This document shows, piece after piece, positions 1 through 6,788 of a DNA stretch of 12,482 bases. Numbering within the stretch: the stretch's first letter is position 1; every line of letters begins with the position of its first letter. The notes beneath the pieces were generated by a model that worked only from the letters and a program-made list of their open reading frames with translations, was not told where the DNA came from and made no database searches. The translations under genes and the position numbers were made by a program. Origin of the DNA: Candidatus Eiseniibacteriota bacterium (GTDB lineage Bacteria; Joyebacterota; Joyebacteria; Joyebacterales; Joyebacteraceae); assembly GCA_030609605.1 (NCBI GenBank), contig JAUWBY010000047.1:1-12482 (forward strand). The letters run 5' to 3'.

Positions 1-1716
1 GATCTGGTTGACGATGGATGAGTCCACTCTTTCCGAAGACGTTCCGCCTCCTCCTGCCCGCTCCGCCGCCACGGCGTCCACCTCGTCTATGAAGATTATG
101 CAGGGAGCGCACTGTCGCGCCCGCTCGAAGATGTCGCGGACGCGAGCCTCCGACTCGCCGTACCACCTGCTTCGTATCTCTGGTCCCTTGATGTAGATGA
201 AGTTCATGCCGGATTCCCGTGCCGCAGCCTTTCCGAGAAGTGTCTTCCCGGTTCCCGGGGGGCCGTAGAGCAGAATGCCGCGCGTCGGTCTCAGACCGAT
301 CTCTTCGAGGATCTCCCGCCGTTCCGTTGCGAAGCTTATGGTCTCGCGAAGGAGCGCTTTGACGTCATCGAGACCTCCGATGTCATCCCACGTGGCCGTC
401 GGCGTCTCGACTGTGAACTCCCGCATGCCCGACGGAGGCACAGAGAGCAGGGCTTTGTCGAAGTCCTCCCTCTCAATGAAGAGCTCCTCGGGCGGTTCGA
501 ATCCATCAGTCGAGAAGACCTCCCGAGGAATAGCCCGGTTGAGCGCATTGTAGGCTGCTTCACGGCACAGCGACGCGATGTCAGCCCCGACGAACCCGAC
601 CGTACGGGTGGCGATTGGATCGAGGTCGACATCCGGCGCCAGCGGCATGCGCCGTGTCTGAATGTCCAGAATCACCCTGCGGCCCTTCTCGTCGGGAACG
701 CCTATGTTGATCTCGTGTTCGAAACGTCCGCCCCTTCGGAGCGCGGTGTCAATGGCGTCCAGACGATTGGTCGTACCGATGATGATGACTCCGCGTGTGT
801 CGCGCAGCCCGTCCATCTCTGTCAGGAATGTCGCCACGGCCCTGTGCTCGAGCTCACCCATGCCGCTGCCGCGCTTCGGCACGAGAGCATCCAGCTCATC
901 GATCACGACGACGGCTGGTGCGTTATCCGCGGCCACCTTGAAGATCCTCCGGATTCCGGCTTCCGTCTCACCGTACAGCTTGTTGAATACCTCCGGTCCG
1001 CTGAGGCAGTAGAACCCCGCGCCCGTTTCGTTGGCCAGGGCCCGGCACAGAAGCGTCTTGCCGGTGCCAGGGGGACCATGGAGGATGATCCCCTTCGGCG
1101 GGGATATGCCGAGGCGCTCAAAGAGATCTGGGAACCTCAGTGGGTACTCAATGGTCTGGCGTATCTTGGTGATCGTGGCGTCGAGTCCGCCGACGTCCGA
1201 CCAGCCAATCGGTACATCAACCGGTTCGCCCGTCTCGACGGTGATCTCGGTGTCCGGTGTGATAACTGCCGGGCTCGCTGGCCTGATCTCAAGGACGCTC
1301 ACGCCTCGGACCTCGCCGGCGAAAGTGAAGAGGGCTGTCCTTTCCGAACGCGCGAAGGGCTTGCCGTAGAAGCGAGCTGCATCCCGCGGCGACAGACCCG
1401 TCGGCGAGCGAAGTCTGGCCATCGTGGCCGGTGGGAATTCGGCCATCTCGACGATGACCGCATCGCCGTTTCTCGCTCCGAGGTACTTCTGCTTGAAGCG
1501 ATCGAGCAACAGACGGTTCGTGGTGCTTTCCCGAACCTCCGAGACTATCGCTGCACAGCTCCTCATCCCGAACCCGATCCTGAGATGAAGCGGCGATCCA
1601 TCCGTCGAGGCTGCGAAAGCGGATGACCACTTCGCCTCCACCTCGAGGATCGCCCGGTGCGTCCCATCCAGATCGACGCGGCCCTCCACTGCGAGCTTGA
1701 GCTTCTTCGCGGACAT
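1..1716 (-). CDS. Cdc48/VAT-like tandem AAA+ ATPase (partial, 3' end outside window)
   Basis: Reading from an ATG at 1716 towards base 1 gives 572 uninterrupted codons; the C-terminus lies outside the window. The product should be a hexameric ATP-driven unfoldase of the Cdc48/p97/VAT family. Residues about 1-165 match the position and style of the Cdc48 N-domain but are divergent. D1 carries Walker A GPPGTGKT (214-221), Walker B VVVIDE (269-274), sensor GTTN (about 314-317) and an arginine-finger segment RRGGRF (327-332). D2 has GPPGTGKT (485-492) and IIFIDE (540-545). The pore loops read KLYG (246-249) and RWYG (517-520), so both rings have an aromatic residue, as in archaeal VAT, which suits threading of substrate. 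Start choice rests on a GGGAG motif about nine bases upstream. The gene is divergent from the membrane/chaperone genes, which suggests but does not prove a shared role. Family assignment is firm; the substrate is unknown. Confidence 0.95.
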   Translation of the reverse strand, partial: MSAKKLKLAVEGRVDLDGTHRAILEVEAKWSSAFAASTDGSPLHLRIGFGMRSCAAIVSEVRESTTNRLLLDRFKQKYLGARNGDAVIVEMAEFPPATMARLRSPTGLSPRDAARFYGKPFARSERTALFTFAGEVRGVSVLEIRPASPAVITPDTEITVETGEPVDVPIGWSDVGGLDATITKIRQTIEYPLRFPDLFERLGISPPKGIILHGPPGTGKTLLCRALANETGAGFYCLSGPEVFNKLYGETEAGIRRIFKVAADNAPAVVVIDELDALVPKRGSGMGELEHRAVATFLTEMDGLRDTRGVIIIGTTNRLDAIDTALRRGGRFEHEINIGVPDEKGRRVILDIQTRRMPLAPDVDLDPIATRTVGFVGADIASLCREAAYNALNRAIPREVFSTDGFEPPEELFIEREDFDKALLSVPPSGMREFTVETPTATWDDIGGLDDVKALLRETISFATERREILEEIGLRPTRGILLYGPPGTGKTLLGKAAARESGMNFIYIKGPEIRSRWYGESEARVRDIFERARQCAPCIIFIDEVDAVAAERAGGGGTSSERVDSSIVNQI

Positions 1717-2035
1717 GATTTCATGCTCCCGACGCCGCGCAACCGCCGAAGCGGTGCGAGGTGAAGTATGGTGTTGAGAAGGTGCGATGACAGTAGCGAG
1801 TCCTTCACCACAAGTACCTGAACCCATTCCAACTATACGGCGCGGGCCGCACTGCTTCTAGCAGAAAAAGCCGTGCTCATCGCGTGCAATCCTATCGGCA
1901 TCCCTGGAAGGGACTCACGCTGGGCACTCTCCGGCGGTTTGCGATCGAGACAAGAAGATTCATGAGGGTGATCGTACGGGAAGACGTGGAGCAGTTCGAA
2001 GTCGTTTGAGGCTGAATCGAGGAAGGGAGGAGACA
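1717..2035. other. Divergent intergenic region between the AAA+ ATPase and the small membrane protein
   Basis: This 319-base stretch separates two divergent genes and must hold promoters for at least the minus-strand ATPase. Reading frames inside it lack a convincing start or ribosome site and have no recognisable product. The only promoter-like element I see is TATAGT on the minus strand (complement of 1832-1837), a good -10 match but with only a weak TAGAAG-like -35 at 17 bases. I see no tRNA, riboswitch, strong hairpin or repeat. Confidence 0.5.
2026..2032 (+). promoter_or_regulatory. Shine-Dalgarno site deciding the start of the small membrane protein
   Basis: GGAGGAG lies three to five bases before the ATG at 2036. 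It favours that ATG over the in-frame start at 2006, whose extra ten residues are charged and unlike a membrane protein N-terminus. Confidence 0.75.
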
Positions 2036-2368
2036 ATGCACGGCATTCTGATCGGGACCGCAATTCTGTGGGTTCTGAATCTCGCGATCGTGTCCCCACT
2101 CGCAACCGGGGCTCTGCGCCGGCGGATGGTGAGGGAGGGAGTCGATCCGGACTCCGACCTCGCTCTCTCCGAGGAAGAGCAAGCCTACTGGTCCGGTGTG
2201 GCGACGAAGCAGTATATCCTCCATGACGTTCTTGTGCTCGGGACGGCCGGCCTGATCGGGGGTCTCTTGGGCTACTACTTCGTTGGTCTGACCCTCGATG
2301 CGAAGGGCTGGCCCGGAATGATCGCATTCATCGCAAGCAGCTTCATCGGTGTCGGCATTCGATTCTGA
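2036..2368 (+). CDS. Small three-helix membrane protein, unknown function
   Basis: This encodes 110 residues from an ATG with a strong GGAGGAG ribosome site. Three hydrophobic stretches are visible: residues about 3-22, 63-85 and 92-108. A hydrophilic loop between the first two carries RRR (28-30) and a run of acidic residues around 38-49. Glycine-rich packing segments (GTAGLIGGLLGYYF, 69-82) fit membrane helices. I do not recognise the family. It is transcribed in the same direction as the sigma/chaperone operon but 169 bases ahead of it, so it could be a separate transcript or a leader gene. The gap that follows (2369-2537) holds no gene or clear terminator that I can support. It is a real gene by ribosome site and composition; the function is unknown. 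Confidence 0.75.
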   Translation: MHGILIGTAILWVLNLAIVSPLATGALRRRMVREGVDPDSDLALSEEEQAYWSGVATKQYILHDVLVLGTAGLIGGLLGYYFVGLTLDAKGWPGMIAFIASSFIGVGIRF

Positions 2369-2537
2369 GGTTGAGTAACACACTGTGCTCGGCGGCTGGT
2401 TGCGGGGGAGGACGGTCGTTCGAGCCGCGTGTACTGACCGAGCGCCAGCCGGAAATAGTTGGCCGATAGCGTGAAAGGTGGTAGCATCATGATGCAAAGG
2501 CTACCTCACTGGGAATCTTTAGCATCCACAGGTACGA

Positions 2538-3104
2538 ATGGGCTTCCAGACGAACTCAACAGTGGATTTCTTATCTCAATGTGCATCGGCCGCGCAGTCG
2601 GGCGACGAGGGTGCTTGGACAGATCTTGTGTCCGCGCTCACGCCACGTGCCTGGAGCATCGCCCGTTCATTCGCATACTTGACGGACGAGCAGCGCGAGG
2701 ATGCCATCAGCGATGCCTTGGTGAAGCTCGTCCGGAATATCAGCAGGTACGATTCGACCAGAGCCTCCATCAAGACCTACTTCTCGGTGATCGTTCGGCG
2801 GACGTGCATCGACTACACCCGGATCAAAGATGTCACTCAAGACATCGATGATATCGAAGCGGTTCCATGTGAGGCTCACCCCGTGCCCGACACGGACGAA
2901 AGGGCGTACTACCTGAGCGAGTCACTCAAGGAGGATCTCTCCGAGGAACAAAGGCTCTGCGTGACGCTCAAGTACTATGAGGGCCTGAGCTACGAGCAGA
3001 TTGGGAACGTCATGGGGAGGGACTTCCACTGGGTCAAGAACACGCTTCACGCCGCACGGGCCTTGCTGCGTGCCGGGATTGGCAGACGCGAGAAAAGGGG
3101 CTAG
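2538..3104 (+). CDS. ECF-like RNA polymerase sigma factor
   Basis: The 188-residue product has the two-domain build of a sigma-70 family ECF factor. Region 2 spans about residues 20-95, including the helix EDAISDALVKLVRNI (54-68) and the YFSVIVRRTCIDY segment (81-93). Region 4 spans about 130-180, with LSEEQRLCVTLKYYEGLSYE followed by a helix-turn-helix QIGNVMGRDFHWVKNTLHAARALL. Region 3 is absent, and the length is typical of ECF factors. The ribosome site before the ATG is weak, which may mean low basal translation. The next gene encodes a protein with two anti-sigma zinc-finger motifs, the usual partner of such a factor. It probably directs transcription of the chaperone operon that follows. 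Its own promoter is not evident: no clear ECF -35/-10 pair could be settled by eye. Confidence 0.9.
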   Translation: MGFQTNSTVDFLSQCASAAQSGDEGAWTDLVSALTPRAWSIARSFAYLTDEQREDAISDALVKLVRNISRYDSTRASIKTYFSVIVRRTCIDYTRIKDVTQDIDDIEAVPCEAHPVPDTDERAYYLSESLKEDLSEEQRLCVTLKYYEGLSYEQIGNVMGRDFHWVKNTLHAARALLRAGIGRREKRG

Positions 3105-3217
3105 AAGTTCTGCCGTCTCGACCGTAAGGGAATACGACGGATGGCACAGACCAGAAGCAAGCCTTCGCGAGTCCGAGATGTGAGACTGCACAAGTCGTCA
3201 GGGGAGTAGAGGGCACA

Positions 3218-4399
3218 ATGAGCAAGTCAGGTTCAACTCCTGAATCGCAGAATCAGCGCCACCTTGAGCACCTTTCGTTGGTGGACCTGCAACTGTACAT
3301 TGACGGTGAGCTATCGCCGGATGCGCGAGGGCAAGTCGAGGCGCATCTTGAGCATTGCGAGCAGTGCAGGAGCAAGGTTGACACCGCATCGGCCTTCGGC
3401 GAGCTCCTGCAATCCGTCTTTCGCTCGCCGGCGCCTTTCGAGAGCGACGCTGTTGACGAACAGGAAAGACTTGGGTCTTCGGCGTGTCCGGACGACCTGG
3501 ACTTGGCGGCGTACACGGAGGGCCGGCTCTCAGGAGCCGAGAGGATACGGGTCGAGGCTCACGTCAGCAGATGTCGGGATTGCCTCGCCATTCTGAGCTC
3601 GACCGTGCGCGCAGCGGCAGCCGAGGACGCCACGAAGCCCATCACCGGACTCTCCGAACGCCTCGTGTGCGTCTCTCTGAAGGAGGTCAGGGAAGCGAGG
3701 GCCGACGCGCTTCTCTCGAAGCTCTGGGAACTCGTCCACAGCACTCGCGGTGACATCCGACAGCATCTCCGGGGCTTGGGCGATGGGATCGCACGAGGTT
3801 TTAGGGAAGCCTTCACGTATCCGACACCGGTCTTTGGGAGCGCCCGCGTAGACGATGACCTGATCGTGGTGAGTCCGTTCGGAAAGGTCAGGAGTCGCAT
3901 CGCCTTCGTATGGGAGCCATGGGGGGAAGCGGACTCCTACGAGGTTTCGATTTCTGATTCCGATTGGGTCCAACGCACGACACGGTGTCGTATCGTCATC
4001 GATCGTGACGATCACGCTTGGGCGACGGCTGGAAACCACGAGTGGATTCTCAAGGCGTTCCGAGGCTCGACTCTTGTCGCCAGCGTTTCGACGAGCTTCT
4101 CGGTCGCCGGCGAACAGGAAGAGCAGTGCATTGGTGCCTTGGAGCAATCCATTGGGGAGATTGAGCCGGAGGTGGACCGCCTCGCGATCTGGGGCGGCAT
4201 TCTCGAGCAGTGTGGTTTCTGTGACGAGGCTGTGGCGAGCTACCAACGTAGTCATCACCTGCGACCGGCGGCAGGACTTGCCTACTGCATTGCGCGCTGC
4301 TTTAACCAGTCTGGCCTTACGCCTCTCAGGAAGCTCTGGAATGACAGGATCATCGAACTGGATCGAGCTGTTGCAGAAGGGACGGTGGAGAAGCGATGA
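3218..4399 (+). CDS. Soluble anti-sigma-like protein: two zf-HC2 motifs, FN3-like domain, TPR-like tail
   Basis: The 393-residue product has two putative zinc-finger anti-sigma (zf-HC2/ZAS) segments, each with HxxxCxxC: H43-C47-C50 and H115-C119-C122. Each is preceded by the usual D-L-x-x-Y-x-(D/E)-G-x-L helix (LQLYIDGEL; LAAYTEGRL). Residues about 215-297 look like an FN3-type beta sandwich (FVWEPWGEADSYEVSIS, then HEWILKAFRGS). About 300-390 is helical and TPR-like (ILEQCGFCDEAVASYQRSHHLRP). I see no membrane segment, whereas many ECF anti-sigma factors have one, so it should sense a cytoplasmic signal or a partner protein. It follows the sigma gene by 113 bases and its stop overlaps the next start by ATGA. 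Likely role: bind and hold the sigma factor, with the C-terminal domains as sensor. Two zinc fingers in tandem are unusual. It could instead be a co-chaperone adaptor that kept the zinc fingers. Confidence 0.8.
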   Translation: MSKSGSTPESQNQRHLEHLSLVDLQLYIDGELSPDARGQVEAHLEHCEQCRSKVDTASAFGELLQSVFRSPAPFESDAVDEQERLGSSACPDDLDLAAYTEGRLSGAERIRVEAHVSRCRDCLAILSSTVRAAAAEDATKPITGLSERLVCVSLKEVREARADALLSKLWELVHSTRGDIRQHLRGLGDGIARGFREAFTYPTPVFGSARVDDDLIVVSPFGKVRSRIAFVWEPWGEADSYEVSISDSDWVQRTTRCRIVIDRDDHAWATAGNHEWILKAFRGSTLVASVSTSFSVAGEQEEQCIGALEQSIGEIEPEVDRLAIWGGILEQCGFCDEAVASYQRSHHLRPAAGLAYCIARCFNQSGLTPLRKLWNDRIIELDRAVAEGTVEKR

Positions 4400-6261
4400 A
4401 AGGGCGGCTGTTCTTGCTGTGGCTTCTGGGCTGTATGTACATAGGATTGGGTGTGCTGAATGCCCTGTCAGGTACGTTCGCGATCCCGCAGCTGGTTGTG
4501 GGTTTCATTCTCTGGATTCCGATCGGTATCGCCATCCTGAGACAGAGTCGCACTGCTCTGACCATCAGCCTCTTCAGCTATCCGGCGGCACTTCTCATTA
4601 CCTGGTTTATACCCGACCGTTCAGTACTGACCGAGGGCGCCATGGTTGTCTTGGCGTCACCGTTCCATGCCCTCACGTACAGGATTGCGCTGACCACTGC
4701 CACTTCGACCGCCGCTGTTGTCGAGTGGGGCATTGTCTGCTATGCACTCCACCTCGCGCTGGTCGTGCCGATACTCAAGCTCATCGAATGGAACCCGCTC
4801 GCCTGGCTCTGGAGCCTTCGTTCCGGAGCGTCGAGAGGGATAGCAAGGCGCTCGTCGAAGTCGCGGTTGACCTTCACGTTTCCGGAGCAGGCACTCCTGT
4901 ACGAGAAGAACCCATTTCGCATTCTGGGACTCGATACCGGCGCCCGGTTCGCGGAGATCTCGAAGCGTGCCAACGAAGCGTCCCGCCTCGTCGGGCGCAA
5001 CCTGCCGCTGCCCTACATCCCCGTGGAACTTCCCAGCGCGGCTCCGGTTTCACAGCAGGACGTTTCGGAGGCGAGAGCCTGCCTTGAAGACGTGCGGAAG
5101 CGGTTCGCGCACGAGCTGCTCTGGTTCCAGCTCGACCACGATCACGACAGAACGGCCTACTCGCACCTTGCCGAAGGAGAGTACGACGAGGCTCGGACCA
5201 TCTGGGAACCTCTGGCGAACGCGAAGAACCTCAGCAGCCAGGGCGGGACGGCGCTATGGAACCTCGCCGTTCTCGAACACTCGCTCGCGATCGGAGCGGC
5301 GAAGGCGGACGGAGGGAAGGTGCCGCCGAAGGTCTGGCTCGGGGCCCTCAAGCGGTGGAAGCGTGTCTGCGCCGAGCAGACCTGCTGGGACCACGCTGAC
5401 AACCGCGCGAAGATGCTGAAGGATCCACATGTTACGCAGGGGTGGATCCATCACTGCCGCCGAGTCCTGCCCGAGCGTCTGCTCAGAGTCAATCTCGATA
5501 TCGCCCGCGCGGCCTCATTCGCCGAGAATACGCGACTCGCGGAACACCACATCGACATCGTCCGGAAATCCGGATTCTCGGCCGAGACGATCGAGGGGGC
5601 ATTCTCCCAAACCTTCGAGTCCGAGCTGGCGGGTCTGCGGAGACGTGCGGCGGACATCGCGGAGGCGGCGCCATCACCCGGCGGTCTCACTCTGTGTGGC
5701 GAGGCGCTTGGGGAGCACGAGTTCATCTGGGAGGCTGCAGGTCGACTCGGTCTGAACGAGCAAGCTGACGGTGACTGGCGGTCCGAGTCGGAGGCCCTCA
5801 TGGCAGCCATCCGCACGTGCTGCAGGCGCGCCTTCGCAGACAGCGCGAATTCCGTGACATCGCTCAGGTGCGATCTCTGTGCGGATGCGAACGCAAGCAT
5901 TGACGCACTCAACGGGAGCGCCGAACTCCTCATGCCGAGCATCACCGGATTCGGGTACATGAACACGGGCCCGGTGCGCGAGGCAGTCTACAAGGTGGTC
6001 GCTGCTCTCGAAGTCGCCCAGCAGAGTAGTCCGAAACTGGCGGCAGCCGCAGTGACGTCGGCGGACGTGATGGCGCGGGCACACAGTATCATGTGCGAGT
6101 TGAGGGACCTGGCTGCTGTGAAGGAGTCCCGCAAGGAGCTGGAACAGGACGTGAAGAACTGGCCGACAAAGATCTATGAGTGCAGGGCCCAGGAGCGGGA
6201 CATGCTCCAGTGGGTCAACTCCAATCTGAGCACGGCGAGAGAGATCCTCTCGAACATATGA
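4396..6261 (+). CDS. Membrane-anchored J-like protein lacking HPD, with long helical C-terminal region
   Basis: This encodes 621 residues. The first 135 or so hold about four hydrophobic segments (near 4-24, 31-48, 55-72 and 104-130), then a basic stretch (RRSSKSR, 151-157) that should face the cytoplasm. Next comes NPFRILGLDTGARFAEISKRANE (172-194), which matches helix I and II of a J-like domain, and EARACLEDVRKRFAHEL (225-241) resembles helix III. Between them, where a true DnaJ has HPD, the sequence reads NLPLPYIP, so the catalytic tripeptide is missing. The remaining 380 residues are mainly helical; AYSHLAEGEYDEARTIWEPLAN is TPR-like, and the last 60 residues may form a coiled coil. Starts by ATGA overlap with the preceding gene and hands over to the next by another ATGA. 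Likely role: recruit the operon's Hsp70 to the inner membrane. The J-like call is by motif only. Confidence 0.75.
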   Translation: MKGRLFLLWLLGCMYIGLGVLNALSGTFAIPQLVVGFILWIPIGIAILRQSRTALTISLFSYPAALLITWFIPDRSVLTEGAMVVLASPFHALTYRIALTTATSTAAVVEWGIVCYALHLALVVPILKLIEWNPLAWLWSLRSGASRGIARRSSKSRLTFTFPEQALLYEKNPFRILGLDTGARFAEISKRANEASRLVGRNLPLPYIPVELPSAAPVSQQDVSEARACLEDVRKRFAHELLWFQLDHDHDRTAYSHLAEGEYDEARTIWEPLANAKNLSSQGGTALWNLAVLEHSLAIGAAKADGGKVPPKVWLGALKRWKRVCAEQTCWDHADNRAKMLKDPHVTQGWIHHCRRVLPERLLRVNLDIARAASFAENTRLAEHHIDIVRKSGFSAETIEGAFSQTFESELAGLRRRAADIAEAAPSPGGLTLCGEALGEHEFIWEAAGRLGLNEQADGDWRSESEALMAAIRTCCRRAFADSANSVTSLRCDLCADANASIDALNGSAELLMPSITGFGYMNTGPVREAVYKVVAALEVAQQSSPKLAAAAVTSADVMARAHSIMCELRDLAAVKESRKELEQDVKNWPTKIYECRAQERDMLQWVNSNLSTAREILSNI

Positions 6262-6788
6262 TGCACATTCCCCTGGAGAGACGTGTGAGAACGTGGCTGA
6301 GACAGGCTCTTGTCCCCCCCGAGTTTCGAATTGAAGCAGAAGCGAGCAGGCGAACCGATGCCATCCTCACCGGCGATCTTCATGCGCAGCTCACCGGGAT
6401 CCTGGATGCGTTGAGGGGTCCGCCGGACGATGTTGGATACGAGATGGCTGCCCAGCTTGCGACGGCATTCTGGCGGCTGCGGAAGCGGATCGACCGGTTG
6501 TCGAGTGGCGCCGCCGATTCGGGGGGTGGACCTATCAAGCGCGTGCGGACCGCTGTTCAGATGGCGGAGGATGCTATGCACGGCCTTGAAATAGAGATTC
6601 GCGACTACGTGGGTGACAACTTCGACCCGGGCAACCCGCCTACGGTCATCGGCTGGCACCCTGTGGAGGACGCCGTGCGTCCGATTGTCTTCCAGACGGT
6701 CGAGCCCACGGTGTTCTACAGAGGGGTTCTCGTTCAACGGGGCGAGATCATTGTCGGTCGGCAGGAACAGGAAGGAGATGCCGCATGA
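6258..6788 (+). CDS. Putative GrpE-like nucleotide exchange factor for the Hsp70
   Basis: The 176-residue product starts at the ATG at 6258, which overlaps the previous stop by ATGA; a second ATG follows at once. An upstream in-frame ATG at 6180 would force an 82-base overlap and is rejected. The N-terminal two thirds are helical and charged. The C-terminal part (about 112-168) reads like the GrpE beta-domain: GDNFDPGNPPTVIGWHPVED, then IVFQTVEPTVFYRGVLVQRG and a final valine-rich strand EIIVG. GrpE proteins carry G-x-x-FDP, a loop with hydrophobic and acidic residues, then a strand pair ending in R-x-x-V-x-V at the same spacing. It sits directly before the Hsp70 gene, overlapping it by ATGA, the expected place for an exchange factor. 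Identity is low, so this is an inference from pattern and context. A generic coiled-coil adaptor is the alternative. Confidence 0.65.
   Translation: MMHIPLERRVRTWLRQALVPPEFRIEAEASRRTDAILTGDLHAQLTGILDALRGPPDDVGYEMAAQLATAFWRLRKRIDRLSSGAADSGGGPIKRVRTAVQMAEDAMHGLEIEIRDYVGDNFDPGNPPTVIGWHPVEDAVRPIVFQTVEPTVFYRGVLVQRGEIIVGRQEQEGDAA
6772..6777 (+). promoter_or_regulatory. Shine-Dalgarno site of the Hsp70-like gene
   Basis: AAGGAG lies seven bases before the ATG at 6785, inside the end of the GrpE-like gene. It shows the Hsp70-like gene has its own good ribosome site besides ATGA coupling. Confidence 0.7.

Noticed and set aside
715..1626. 303-codon plus-strand open frame
   Set aside because: It is the antisense shadow of the Cdc48-like gene, whose minus-strand reading shows two complete Walker motifs. 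The plus-strand product is rich in Arg, Asp and Glu and has no recognisable domain.
2380..2450. Possible hairpin terminator after the small membrane protein (CGGCTGG pairing with CCAGCCG)
   Set aside because: The two arms are about 45 bases apart with no T run, so the pairing is probably chance in G+C-rich DNA.
2459..2851. 130-codon plus-strand frame overlapping the sigma factor start
   Set aside because: It runs out of frame through region 2 of the sigma factor, lacks a ribosome site and shows no domain.
3590..4399. Membrane helix in the anti-sigma-like protein
   Set aside because: I looked for a hydrophobic stretch of 18 or more residues after the zinc fingers and found none; the segments are broken by charged residues.
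4005..5087. 360-codon plus-strand frame across the junction of the anti-sigma-like and J-like genes
   Set aside because: It overlaps two genes with clear domains and ATGA coupling. Its own product has no motif.
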